Assembly (NCBI RefSeq): GCF_008364825.1
Contig: NZ_VTTO01000005.1
Span: forward strand, 62,001-126,000
Length of the DNA stretch: 64,000 bases
DNA from: Azospirillum sp. B21
GTDB lineage: Bacteria > Pseudomonadota > Alphaproteobacteria > Azospirillales > Azospirillaceae
Direction of reading: 5' to 3'
A model generated the notes under the pieces. It was not told where the DNA came from. It saw nothing but the letters and a program-made list of their open reading frames with translations, and ran no database searches. Position numbers and translations under genes: made by a program. Below are positions 19,976-28,553 of the stretch, piece after piece. The stretch's first letter is position 1. Each line of letters begins with the position of its first letter.

Positions 19976-21022
19976 ATGACAGAGCAGAAGCCGCCCCGAA
20001 CTCCCCCTCTGATGGCAACGGAAGCGGCAGAGGCGCCCGCCGCGGTGGCCCGGCAGATCGAAAGTTGCGGCGCCGGCTTCGCCGAACTGGGGGAGCGGCT
20101 GCGCCGTCATCCGCCGCGCTTCGTCGTTACCTGCGCGCGCGGCAGTTCGGACCATGCGTCGGCCTACGGCAAATACCTGATCGAAACGCGCATGGGCCGG
20201 GCGGTGGCTTCCATCGGGCCGTCCATCGCCTCGGTCTATGGCGGGCAGCTCAGCCTGGAGGGCGCGCTGTTCGTCGCGGTCTCGCAATCCGGCCGTAGCC
20301 CGGACCTGCTGCGGCTGGTGGAATCGGCGAAGGCCGGCGGGGCATTGGTGGTCGGCTTCGTTAATGCGGAGGACTCGCCGCTGGCGGGCCTGTGCGACCA
20401 TTGCCTGCCGCTGTCGGCCGGGCCGGAGCGCAGCGTCGCCGCGACCAAATCCTGCATTGCCTCGCTCGCCGCCTATCTGCAACTGGTCGCCCATTGGCAG
20501 GGCGACCCGGCGCTGAAATCCACACTGGCCGGTCTGCCGGAAACGCTTGAGGCGGCGAAGGCGCTGGACTGGAAACCGGCGCTGATGCCGCTCGTCGATG
20601 CGCGGAACCTCTATGTGCTGGGGCGCGGCGTCGGCTTCGGAGCGGCGCTGGAGATGGCGCTGAAATTCAAGGAAACCTGCCGCCTGCATGCGGAGGCCTT
20701 CAGCGCGGCGGAGGTCGTCCACGGCCCGCTGGCGCTGGTCGGTCCGGGATTCCCCGTGCTGGCGCTGACCCAGGCCGACGCGGCGGAGCCGCACACCCGC
20801 GCGGTGGTGGAACGCATCGTCGGGCTGGGAGCCGCCGTCGCCACGACGGAAAGCGGCATTGCCGGAACCACGCTGCTGCCCAGCCTGCCGGATCTGGTGC
20901 CGGAGGCCGCGCCGTTGGCGGCGTTGCAGAGCTTCTACGGCGCGGTCTATGAACTGGCGCTGGCCCGCGGCATCGATCCCGACAGCCCGCCCAACCTCGC
21001 CAAAGTGACGAAGACCGTCTGA
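19976..21022 (+). CDS. SIS-domain glucosamine-6-phosphate deaminase (NagB-II type)
   Basis: 348 residues from MTEQKPPRTPPLMATEAAEA. Two SIS sugar-isomerase domains: FVVTCARGSSDHASAYGKYL, AVSQSGRSPDLLRLVESA, ERSVAATKSCIASLAAYL and LYVLGRGVGFGAALEMALKFKET. It resembles the isomerase half of GlmS without the glutaminase, which in bacteria lacking classical NagB serves as the GlcN6P deaminase. The TGA overlaps the nagA ATG (TGATG), so the two are translationally coupled. Confidence 0.88.
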   Translation: MTEQKPPRTPPLMATEAAEAPAAVARQIESCGAGFAELGERLRRHPPRFVVTCARGSSDHASAYGKYLIETRMGRAVASIGPSIASVYGGQLSLEGALFVAVSQSGRSPDLLRLVESAKAGGALVVGFVNAEDSPLAGLCDHCLPLSAGPERSVAATKSCIASLAAYLQLVAHWQGDPALKSTLAGLPETLEAAKALDWKPALMPLVDARNLYVLGRGVGFGAALEMALKFKETCRLHAEAFSAAEVVHGPLALVGPGFPVLALTQADAAEPHTRAVVERIVGLGAAVATTESGIAGTTLLPSLPDLVPEAAPLAALQSFYGAVYELALARGIDPDSPPNLAKVTKTV

Positions 21023-22182
21023 TGCGACAACTCCTGACCGGCGCCCGAATTTTCACGGGCGAGACCATTCTCGACGGCCGCAGCCTGCTGGTCGGGGATG
21101 GCCGCATCCTCGACATCGTCGCCCCCGGCCGCATTCCGCCCGACATTGACGGGACGGTGACGCTGGAGGCCGGCGACCTGCTGGCTCCCGGCTTCATCGA
21201 CATCCAGGTCAATGGCGGCGGCGGCGTGCTGTTCAACGAGCGGCCGACGCCGGAGGCGACGCTCGCCATCGCCGCCGCGCACCGGCGGTTCGGCACCACC
21301 GGCCTGCTGCCGACCATCATCACCGACACGCCCGAATGTCACCGCGCCGCCGCCGAGGCAGCGGTTACGGCGGTGGCGCAGCCGGGCAGCGGAGTTTTGG
21401 GCATCCATTTCGAGGGGCCCTTCATCAGCCCGCAGCGGGTGGGCGCCCATGATCCGCGATTCGTCCGTGCACCGGACGGGGCCGATCTGGACTTCATCGG
21501 CGGCCTGCCGGCGCGCATGCCGGGCGGCCGGGTGCTGCTGACCCTGGCGCCGGAATGCGTGGAGGATGCCGCCCTGTCGCAGTTGATGGCTGCCGGGGTG
21601 ATCCTGTCGGTCGGGCACACCATGGCGAGTGCGGAACGGGTGGTGGCGGCCTTCGACCTCGGCGTGCGCGGGGTGACCCACCTCTACAATGCCATGCCCG
21701 GCATCGCCAACCGCCAGCCCGGCCCGGCCGGCGCGGCGCTGGCCGACCGGCGGCCCTGGTGCGGGCTGATCGCCGACGGGCATCACGTCCATCCGCTGAT
21801 GATGCGCGCGGCGCTGACGGCCCGGCCGCGCGGGCGGATGATGCTGGTGACCGATGCCATGCCGCCGACGGGCACCGACGCGGATCGCTTCGAACTGAAC
21901 GGCCGGACGATCTACCGGCGGGATGGGCGGCTGGTGCTGGCCGACGGCACGCTGGCGGGCGCCGATCTGGATATGGCGACGGCGGTGCGCAATGCGGTGA
22001 CACTGATAGGACTGCCGCTGGAGGAATCCCTGCGCATGGCCTCGCTCTATCCGGCGGAGTTTCTGGGGATGGCTGGCGAGCGTGGGCGGATCGCGCCGGG
22101 CTGGCGGGCGGATCTGGTGCTGCTGCGGCCGGACCTGACGGTGCGCGGGACCTGGGTGGAGGGGGAGTGGCGGGGGGCTTGA
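21022..22182 (+). CDS. nagA: N-acetylglucosamine-6-phosphate deacetylase
   Basis: 386 residues. APGFIDIQVNGGGGVLFNE, metal ligand Glu131 in GIHFEGPFISPQRVGAHD, VTHLYNAMPG, and catalytic Asp in VTDAMPPTG, all characteristic of NagA. Hydrolyses GlcNAc-6-P to GlcN-6-P and acetate in the cytoplasm; the SIS protein encoded just upstream would then deaminate GlcN-6-P to fructose-6-P. Length is typical. Confidence 0.93.
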   Translation: MRQLLTGARIFTGETILDGRSLLVGDGRILDIVAPGRIPPDIDGTVTLEAGDLLAPGFIDIQVNGGGGVLFNERPTPEATLAIAAAHRRFGTTGLLPTIITDTPECHRAAAEAAVTAVAQPGSGVLGIHFEGPFISPQRVGAHDPRFVRAPDGADLDFIGGLPARMPGGRVLLTLAPECVEDAALSQLMAAGVILSVGHTMASAERVVAAFDLGVRGVTHLYNAMPGIANRQPGPAGAALADRRPWCGLIADGHHVHPLMMRAALTARPRGRMMLVTDAMPPTGTDADRFELNGRTIYRRDGRLVLADGTLAGADLDMATAVRNAVTLIGLPLEESLRMASLYPAEFLGMAGERGRIAPGWRADLVLLRPDLTVRGTWVEGEWRGA

Positions 22183-22206
22183 GGTGGGGGTCTAACGCCG
22201 CAAGGA

Positions 22207-22875
22207 TCACCCACCCACCGCCACGATCTCCAACCCATCCTCGTCCACCCGCACCCGCAGCGCCGTCAGATCGGGCAGGCACAAATTCTCGCCCAATTCA
22301 TGCGCCGGCAGCGTGGTGGTCAGCCCGATCACCCGCGCACCGGCCGCGTTGCCAGCTTCCAGGCCGGCCGGGGCGTCTTCGAACACAACGGTCTCGCGCG
22401 GGTCGAAGCCGAGCTTTTCGGCGGCGGTGCGGTAGCCTTCGGGGTGGGGCTTGCCATGGGTGACGTTGTCGGCGCCGATCAGCAGGTCGGGCAGGGGCAG
22501 GCCGGCTTGAGCAATCCGCTGTCTCGCCATGCCCTGCGGTGCGGAGGTCACCACCGCCCAGCGATGGCGGGGCAGCGATTGCAGAAGCTCCAGAGCGCCG
22601 GGAACGGCACGCACGCCTTCGGTGTCGCTGATGTAGCACTCCTCCACCAGACGCACCTCCTCGTCGATGTCGGAACCGGCGGGGGCGAAGCGTCGGACGG
22701 TCTCGATGCTGCGGACGCCGTGGCAGACGGCCAGGATGGCGTCGGGATCCAGCCCGTGCCGGGCGGCCCATCTGCGCCAGGAGCGCTCCACGGGACCCCT
22801 GGTATCGATCAGGGTGCCGTCCATGTCGAATAGGATGGCGCGGACACGGAACGGGGTATCAAGGGCAGGCTTCAT
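22207..22875 (-). CDS. HAD-superfamily sugar phosphatase/mutase-like protein
   Basis: 222 residues: HAD motif I FDMDGTLIDT, motif II VVTSAPQG, motif III lysine in GKPHPEGY, and motif IV VVFEDAPAGLEAG, with a small helical cap inserted after motif I. Similar to sugar-phosphate phosphatases and beta-phosphoglucomutases. It converges on nagA with a 24-bp gap; a role in sugar-phosphate detoxification is an inference. Confidence 0.87.
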   Translation of the reverse strand: MKPALDTPFRVRAILFDMDGTLIDTRGPVERSWRRWAARHGLDPDAILAVCHGVRSIETVRRFAPAGSDIDEEVRLVEECYISDTEGVRAVPGALELLQSLPRHRWAVVTSAPQGMARQRIAQAGLPLPDLLIGADNVTHGKPHPEGYRTAAEKLGFDPRETVVFEDAPAGLEAGNAAGARVIGLTTTLPAHELGENLCLPDLTALRVRVDEDGLEIVAVGG

Positions 22876-22926
22876 CGCGCGCTCTCGTCAGGATTTTTCT
22901 GCGTGGGAGGGAATGATCCGCAGGGA

Positions 22927-23046
22927 TCAGGCCAGCGACAGCTCCACGACGAAGTCATAGGCGTCGCCGCGGTAGTGGGAACGGACGAACTCCAGCGGAG
23001 TTCCGTTCTCCAGGAGGGTGCGGCCCGCTGGCACCGGCGGTGGACA
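22927..23046 (-). pseudogene. 3' remnant of a GntR-family (HutC/UTRA) regulator
   Basis: Reading leftward from an in-frame stop at 23047-23049 gives about 35 recognisable residues ending at a TGA at 22927: RTLLENGTPLEFVRSHYR then GDAYDFVVELSLA. This is the conserved C-terminal strand pair of UTRA domains of HutC/NagR/DasR regulators. No start codon, DNA-binding domain or remaining effector domain is present. Its position beside nagA suggests it was once a NagR-type amino-sugar regulator. The rest of 22876-23218 shows no gene. Confidence 0.7.
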
Positions 23047-23218
23047 TCAGCAACCACTCCAGTGCTCCGGGGCCGGCATGATACCACTGAAAGGCCAATC
23101 GTCCAGGATACGCTGAACCTGTCGGCCGGCATGCGGGTTTGATTGGAGGTTGCCGGGCAATCGCTTGAAGCCCGGCAAGGGGAGAGGGGCTCTTTCGCGT
23201 TTCCTGACCTGGGCTCCG

Positions 23219-23971
23219 TCAGGCCGGCTCATGCTCGTCGGCGAAGATCGCCTTCAGGTCGATCCGGGTGTCGGCCTTGGCTTCCAGATCCAACTGACGC
23301 TCGACCTCGTCGAGGTGGTCTATCATCAGCGCGGTCGCCTCGCCCGGCGCGTTGCCGATCAGGGCGGCGATCAGGCGGCGGTGATCGTCGGCGGAGCAGG
23401 TATGCGACGACCGCCGTTCGAAGGCCGCGATGGCGAGGCTGGACCGGTCGATCAGGTCGGCCAGGATCCCCGTCAGCGTCGCGTTGCCGGCGAATTCCGC
23501 CAACAGCAGGTGGAACTGGCCGGACAGCCGGATCATCGCCTTTCGGTCGGCCGCAAGTTCCGCAGCATCCTCCAGCGCGCCATGGCCGCGCAGCTTATCC
23601 AACACATCGTCGGGCAAGGGGCGCGGCATCCGCTCCAACCGTTCCATGATCGCGCGTTCGATCACCCGGCGGGCCTCGAACACCTCGCGTGCCTCTTTCG
23701 GTGTCGGCTTGGCGACGAAGGCGCCGCGGTTGGGGATCAGCGTCACCACCCGCCGCTGCGCCAGCAGAAGCAGGACCTTGCGCACCCGTTCCCGGCTGAC
23801 CCCGAAGGCCTCCGCCAGGCTTTCCTCGGTCAGCTTGGTGCCGGGCGGCAGGCGGCGGTCGGCAATCGCCTCGCCGATGCTGCGGACGATACGGGATTCG
23901 GCGCTGGCTCGGGCACCGGTGCGGGCGCGGGGCGTGCGGCGGGCTGGCTTGGCGGGGGAGGTGGTCGTCAT
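23219..23971 (-). CDS. GntR/FadR (FCD) family transcriptional regulator
   Basis: 250 residues from MTTTSPAKPARRTPRARTG, with a basic Pro-rich tail then the winged helix: IGEAIADRRLPPGTKLTEES, LAEAFGVSRERVRKVLLLLA. The FCD effector domain (about 110-240) has the usual metal ligands (FHLLLAEFAGN, a late DDHRRLIAALI and MIDHLDEVERQL). Divergent from the Pot-type ABC operon, with TTGTGCACAA palindromes in the shared spacer, so it probably represses both itself and the transporter. The start at 23971 leaves the nearer palindrome in the leader. Confidence 0.9.
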   Translation of the reverse strand: MTTTSPAKPARRTPRARTGARASAESRIVRSIGEAIADRRLPPGTKLTEESLAEAFGVSRERVRKVLLLLAQRRVVTLIPNRGAFVAKPTPKEAREVFEARRVIERAIMERLERMPRPLPDDVLDKLRGHGALEDAAELAADRKAMIRLSGQFHLLLAEFAGNATLTGILADLIDRSSLAIAAFERRSSHTCSADDHRRLIAALIGNAPGEATALMIDHLDEVERQLDLEAKADTRIDLKAIFADEHEPA

Positions 23972-24018
23972 CGGGGGGGTGAAGTGCTTTTGTCGGTGTG
24001 CGGGAAACGCACCACAGA

Positions 24019-24028
24019 TTGTGCACAA
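24019..24028. promoter_or_regulatory. Candidate GntR operator O1 (TTGTGCACAA)
   Basis: Perfect 10-bp palindrome in a 14-bp block (CAGATTGTGCACAA) that recurs at 24234-24247. It lies 48 bp upstream of the GntR gene's start, positioned for autoregulation. A half-site, GTGCACAA, occurs at 24122-24129. Confidence 0.6.
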
Positions 24029-24236
24029 AGCGGGCCAGAAGTGGAATCGCAATCGACCATGCGGGGCAACGATGACCTGCGCGGTTCACTTTGCCCAAAA
24101 CAACGCCACTGCGGCAAGCCCGTGCACAAATGCCGATCTTTTGCGCAATGGAGCGGTCGGGGATCGACCGATTTCCGCCATCGGATCGCTGGCACGCGAC
24201 ATGCAAAAGGCGAACAGGTCACAAACGACCGCGCAG

Positions 24237-24248
24237 ATTGTGCACAAT
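24237..24248. promoter_or_regulatory. Candidate GntR operator O2 (ATTGTGCACAAT)
   Basis: Perfect 12-bp palindrome immediately upstream of the GGAGG ribosome site of the ABC ATPase gene. It shares a 14-bp block with O1. Binding here would block transcription or initiation of the transporter operon. Confidence 0.62.
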
Positions 24249-24263
24249 TGTGGAGGCGCTCCG

Positions 24264-25268
24264 ATGACGGCAGGTTCGACGGTCGAACTCGTGAAGCTGC
24301 GCAAGGCCTATGGCGCGACCGTGGCGGTGGACGGCATCGATCTGCGGATCGCCGCCGGATCCTACTGCTGCCTGCTGGGGCCGAGCGGCTGCGGCAAGAC
24401 CTCCACCCTGCGGATGATCGCCGGGCATGAGGACATCACCGACGGCGACCTTCTGATCGGCGACAGCGTGGTCAACGACGACCCGCCGGCCAAGCGCGGC
24501 ACGGCGATGATGTTCCAGAGCTACGCTCTGTTCCCCCATCTGGACTGCACCGACAACGTCGCCTTCAGCCTGAAGATGAAGGGCGTCGCCAAGGAGGAGC
24601 GGCGCCGCCGGGCGCGCGAGATGCTGGACCTCGTCGACATGAGCAGATACGCCGGCCGCCTGCCCTCGCAGCTGTCGGGCGGACAGCAGCAGCGCGTCGC
24701 GCTGGCCCGCGCGCTGATCACCCAGCCGGGCGTGCTTCTGCTGGACGAGCCGCTGTCGGCACTCGACCCCTTCCTGCGCGTGCGCATGCGGGAGGAGCTG
24801 AAGCGCCTGCACCGCGACATCGGCATCACCTTCATCCACGTCACCCACAGCCAGACGGAAGCGATGGCGCTGGCCGACCTCGCCGTGGTGATGAACCAGG
24901 GGCGGATCGAACAGGCTGGCCCACCGCGCGAGCTGTTCAACCATCCGCGCACCGCCTTCGTCGCCCGCTTCATCGGCGGACACAATGTCATCGAAGGCGG
25001 GGGCGTCGGCGATGCCGGCCGCTGCGCCGTGCGCGCCGACCGCATCCAATTGGGCGGTGCCGATCTGCCGACCGAGATCCAGGTTGAGGGCACGGTGCGC
25101 TCGCTGGAGTATCACGGCGCCTCCGTCCATCTCAGCCTCGACATTCCCGGTGCCGACGAGTTCGCAGTGGTGCTGGACGAGGCCCGCTATTTCGATGCGC
25201 CGGTCGGCGTGGGCGACCGCGTGCGCGCCGGCTGGAGCCGGCGGGACGTCCACCCGCTGGCGGCCTGA
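24264..25268 (+). CDS. ABC transporter ATPase (PotA-type)
   Basis: 334 residues from MTAGSTVELVKLRKAYGATV. Walker A LLGPSGCGKTSTLRMIAG, Q-loop MMFQSYALFPHLD, signature LSGGQQQRVALARALI, Walker B VLLLDEPLSALDPFLR, H-loop FIHVTHSQTEAMALAD, and a C-terminal TOBE-type domain (about 245-334). Polyamine/iron/opine importer family. GGAGG at 24252 fits the ATG. First gene of the five-gene operon controlled by the adjacent GntR operators. Confidence 0.92.
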   Translation: MTAGSTVELVKLRKAYGATVAVDGIDLRIAAGSYCCLLGPSGCGKTSTLRMIAGHEDITDGDLLIGDSVVNDDPPAKRGTAMMFQSYALFPHLDCTDNVAFSLKMKGVAKEERRRRAREMLDLVDMSRYAGRLPSQLSGGQQQRVALARALITQPGVLLLDEPLSALDPFLRVRMREELKRLHRDIGITFIHVTHSQTEAMALADLAVVMNQGRIEQAGPPRELFNHPRTAFVARFIGGHNVIEGGGVGDAGRCAVRADRIQLGGADLPTEIQVEGTVRSLEYHGASVHLSLDIPGADEFAVVLDEARYFDAPVGVGDRVRAGWSRRDVHPLAA

Positions 25269-25324
25269 CCCTTTTCAAAAGCGCTACCAAAAAACAACAC
25301 GACGAACAGACTGGAGGCTCAGCG

Positions 25325-26629
25325 ATGACCGACACCCGTACTCCTTCGAACCTCTCGACCGGCGTCAGCCGCCGCACCCTGCTGAAGGGCACTGCTGCCG
25401 TGGCGGGCGCCGCCATCGGCTCCGGCGCGATCACCGGCTTCCCGACCATCTGGGCGCAGAACATCAAGAACGTCACGCTGCGCCAGTTCGGCACCGGCGT
25501 GTCGAACCTGAACGCCGTCGCCGACAAGGTGAAGGAGGATCTGGGCTTCACCCTGCAGATGACGGCGCTCGATTCCGACGCGGTGACCCAGCGCGCGGTG
25601 ACGCAGCCGAAGTCCTACGACATCGCCGACATCGAATACTGGATCTGCAAGAAGGTGTTCCCGGCCGGCGTCATGCAGCCGATGGACGTTTCCAAGATCA
25701 AGAATTTCGACAAGATCGTCCCGATCTTCGTCACCGGCAAGCTGACGCCGGACAGCGCCATCGCCCAGGGCACCGCTCCCCACACCGTGGGCTTCGTCGA
25801 GGGCAAGGACAGCACAAAGTTCGCCAAGTCGCCGACCCAGTGGATGACGCTGATCCCGACCATCTACAACGCCGACACGCTGGGCATCCGCCCCGATCTG
25901 GTCGGGCGGCCGATCTCCAGCTGGAAGGATTTGCTCGACCCCGCCTTCAAGGGCAAGGCGTCGCTGCTGAACATCCCGTCCATCGGCATCATGGACGCGG
26001 CCATGGTCTGCGAGGCAATGGGCGAGGTCAAATATGGCGACAAGGGCAACATGACCAAGGAGGAGATCGACAAGACCCTCAAGATCATGACCGAGGCCAA
26101 GAAGGCCGGCCAGTTCCGCGCCTTCTGGAAGACCTTCGACGAAAGCGTGAACCTGATGTCGTCGGGTGAGGTCATCATCCAGTCGATGTGGTCGCCCGCC
26201 GTCGCCGCCGTGCGCGCCAAGGGCATTCAGTGCGTCTACCAGCCGCTGAAGGAGGGCTATCGCGCCTGGGGCGGCGGACTCGGCATCGCCAAGCATCTGA
26301 GCGGACTGGAGCTTGAGGCGGCCTATGAATACATCAACTGGTATCTGTCGGGCTGGGTCGGCGCCTATCTGAACCGCCAGGGCTATTATTCGGCCGTGCT
26401 CGACACCGCCAAGCAGCACATGACGCCGGAGGAATGGGCCTTCTGGATGGAGGGTCAGCCGGCCAAGACCGACATCCTCAGCCCCGAAGGCAAGGTGATG
26501 GAAAAGGCCGGCGCGGTGCGTGACGGCGGGTCGTTCCAGGACCGCATGGGCCGCGTCGCCTGCTGGAACGCGGTGATGGACGAGGACCGCTACATGGTCC
26601 GCAAGTGGAACGAGTTCATCGCGGCTTAG
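25325..26629 (+). CDS. ABC transporter periplasmic binding protein (PotD-like, Tat-exported)
   Basis: 434 residues. Twin-arginine signal GVSRRTLLKGTAAVAGAAIG with export after about residue 42 (IWAQNIKNVTLR). The mature part resembles type II binding proteins of the spermidine/putrescine group (SGEVIIQSMWSPAVAAVRAKG; GIAKHLSGLELEAAYEYINW). The ligand is uncertain; the linked racemase gene suggests an amino-acid derivative or hydantoin, but that is inference. Confidence 0.9.
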   Translation: MTDTRTPSNLSTGVSRRTLLKGTAAVAGAAIGSGAITGFPTIWAQNIKNVTLRQFGTGVSNLNAVADKVKEDLGFTLQMTALDSDAVTQRAVTQPKSYDIADIEYWICKKVFPAGVMQPMDVSKIKNFDKIVPIFVTGKLTPDSAIAQGTAPHTVGFVEGKDSTKFAKSPTQWMTLIPTIYNADTLGIRPDLVGRPISSWKDLLDPAFKGKASLLNIPSIGIMDAAMVCEAMGEVKYGDKGNMTKEEIDKTLKIMTEAKKAGQFRAFWKTFDESVNLMSSGEVIIQSMWSPAVAAVRAKGIQCVYQPLKEGYRAWGGGLGIAKHLSGLELEAAYEYINWYLSGWVGAYLNRQGYYSAVLDTAKQHMTPEEWAFWMEGQPAKTDILSPEGKVMEKAGAVRDGGSFQDRMGRVACWNAVMDEDRYMVRKWNEFIAA

Positions 26630-26640
26630 TCGTCGGTTTT

Positions 26641-26750
26641 GCCCCCTCCCTAACCCTCCCCCTCTTCGAGGGAGAGGGGACTGCCGCTTCCTGTCCCTCC
26701 ACCGCCGAAGGCGGGGGAGGGAGGGACCCGCGAAGCGGGAGGGAGGGGGC
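26641..26750. repeat. GC-rich inverted repeat, copy 5
   Basis: The left arm begins GCCCCCTCCCTAACCCTCCC at 26641, identical over 20 bases to copy 3; the right arm ends GGGAGGGAGGGGGC at 26750. It occupies the gap between the binding-protein gene and the first permease gene, inside the operon, so a transcript stem here could lower permease expression relative to the binding protein. Confidence 0.8.
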
Positions 26751-26790
26751 AGAGCACTGATCCTATCTTTGAATTGCAGGACCCCCGCCC

Positions 26791-27708
26791 ATGACCCTGA
26801 CCGCCGAAACGCCTCGACCGACCGTCACGGCCGCCGCCGGCAGGGCGCGGCGCCCACGACTGCTGCCGCGTGTCGCCCCCTATCTCCAGGCCGCGCCGCT
26901 GACCGTCGCGCTGCTGCTGTTCCTGCTGGTGCCGATCCTGACCATCGTCGCGGTCAGCTTCTGGGATTACGACAGTGTGCGCATCTACCCGGACTTCGTG
27001 CTGACCAACTACACCGAGCTGCTGACCTCGCCGGTCACCTGGAAGACCTATCTGAACACCCTGAAATACGCGGCGCTGACCTGGGCGATCACGCTCGGCA
27101 TCGGCTTCACGGTCGCCTATTTCCTGGCCTTCCATATCCGGTCCACCACTTGGCAGATGGTGCTGTTCCTGCTCTGCACCATCCCGTTCTGGACCTCCAA
27201 CATCATCCGCATGATCTCGTGGATCCCGTTCCTGGGACGCAACGGGCTGCTGAATTCCGGCCTGATCTCCGCCGGGATCATCGACCAGCCGCTGGAGTTC
27301 CTGCTGTTCTCCGACTTCTCGGTCGTGCTGGCCTTCGTCCACCTCTATGCCCTGTTCATGGTGGTGCCGATCTTCAATTCGATGATGCGCATCGACCGCG
27401 CGCTGATCGAGGCGGCGCGCGACGGCGGCGCCAGTGCGGCGCAGACCCTTTGGAACGTCATCCTGCCGCTGACCAAGCCCGGGATCGCCATCGGTTCCAT
27501 CTTCGTCGTCACGCTGGTGATGGGCGACTTCATCACTGTGCGGCTGATGAGCGGCGGGCAGAGCGCCTCCATCGGGCTGATGATCGCCAACGAGATCTCG
27601 CTTCTGCAATACCCGGCCGCCGCCGCCAACGCAGTGGTTCTGCTGGCCGTCGTCCTCATCATGGTGGTGGCGATGCTGCGCGTCGTCGATATCCGCAAGG
27701 AGCTGTGA
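26791..27708 (+). CDS. ABC transporter permease (PotB-like)
   Basis: 305 residues with a basic N-terminus then six predicted membrane helices. The cytoplasmic coupling (EAA) loop reads IEAARDGGASAAQTLWNVIL followed by PLTKPGI. Pairs with the next permease. The gap of 3 bp to the downstream permease shows co-transcription. Separated from the binding-protein gene by the repeat at 26641. Confidence 0.9.
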   Translation: MTLTAETPRPTVTAAAGRARRPRLLPRVAPYLQAAPLTVALLLFLLVPILTIVAVSFWDYDSVRIYPDFVLTNYTELLTSPVTWKTYLNTLKYAALTWAITLGIGFTVAYFLAFHIRSTTWQMVLFLLCTIPFWTSNIIRMISWIPFLGRNGLLNSGLISAGIIDQPLEFLLFSDFSVVLAFVHLYALFMVVPIFNSMMRIDRALIEAARDGGASAAQTLWNVILPLTKPGIAIGSIFVVTLVMGDFITVRLMSGGQSASIGLMIANEISLLQYPAAAANAVVLLAVVLIMVVAMLRVVDIRKEL

Positions 27709-27711
27709 GAG

Positions 27712-28539
27712 ATGAACACCTCCCGCCGCGGCCTGTCCTTTTATCTGCTGGCCGGCTTCTTCGCGCTGTTCGTGCTGTTCCTCTACGGCCCGACGGCGAC
27801 CATCCTGATCCTGTCCTTCCAGGGACCGGAGGGCGGACTGACCTTCCCGATGAACGGCGTCTCGCTGCACTGGTTCCGCAACCTGTTCGAACAGCAGGCG
27901 GTGGGCGATTTCGGCGGGTCCTTCCGCCGCTCCATCGCGCTGGGGCTGATGGTGATGGTGCTGACCGTGCTGTTCTCGGTCCTGGCCGGCTTCGCCTTCC
28001 GCCGCCGTTTCCGGGGCAGCGGGGCGCTGTTCTATCTCGCCGTCGCCAGCCTGATCGTGCCGTCGATCCTGGTCAGCCTGGGGATCGGCCTGTTCTTCAA
28101 CATCCTGGGGCTGGAGCCGGCCTGGTACAGCTCGGCGCTGGGCGCGCATCTGACCTGGACGCTGCCCTTCGGCCTGCTGATCGTCTTCGCCATCTTCAAC
28201 CGCTTCAACCCGGCCTATGAGGAGGCGGCGCGCGACCTCGGCGCCTCCCCCTGGCAGACGGTGCGCCATGTCGTGCTGCCGATCCTGCTGCCCAGCCTGA
28301 TCGGCGTCGGGCTGTTCGGCTTCACCCTGTCCTATGACGAGTTCGCCCGCACGCTGATGACCGCCGGCAGCTTCAACACGCTGCCGCTGGAGATCTACGG
28401 CATGACCACCAACGTCACGACGCCGGTGCTCTATGCGCTGGGATCGCTGACGACGGTCTTCTCCTTCACCGTGATCGGCGTGGCCCTGCTGGGCCTGATC
28501 GCGCTGCGCCGCCACCGCCTGCGCCGAAGCGGCATTTGA
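27712..28539 (+). CDS. ABC transporter permease (PotC-like)
   Basis: 275 residues, six predicted helices (first SFYLLAGFFALFVLFLYGP), EAA loop EEAARDLGASPWQTVRHVVL then PILLPS. Completes the importer with the first permease and the ATPase. Starts 3 bp after the previous stop and is followed by the racemase gene. Confidence 0.9.
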   Translation: MNTSRRGLSFYLLAGFFALFVLFLYGPTATILILSFQGPEGGLTFPMNGVSLHWFRNLFEQQAVGDFGGSFRRSIALGLMVMVLTVLFSVLAGFAFRRRFRGSGALFYLAVASLIVPSILVSLGIGLFFNILGLEPAWYSSALGAHLTWTLPFGLLIVFAIFNRFNPAYEEAARDLGASPWQTVRHVVLPILLPSLIGVGLFGFTLSYDEFARTLMTAGSFNTLPLEIYGMTTNVTTPVLYALGSLTTVFSFTVIGVALLGLIALRRHRLRRSGI

Positions 28540-28553
28540 GGATCCCCACAACC

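Noticed and set aside
26650..28551. 633-codon frame opposite the ABC permeases
   Set aside because: Gln/His/Arg-rich antisense translation; the plus strand encodes two clear permeases with EAA loops.
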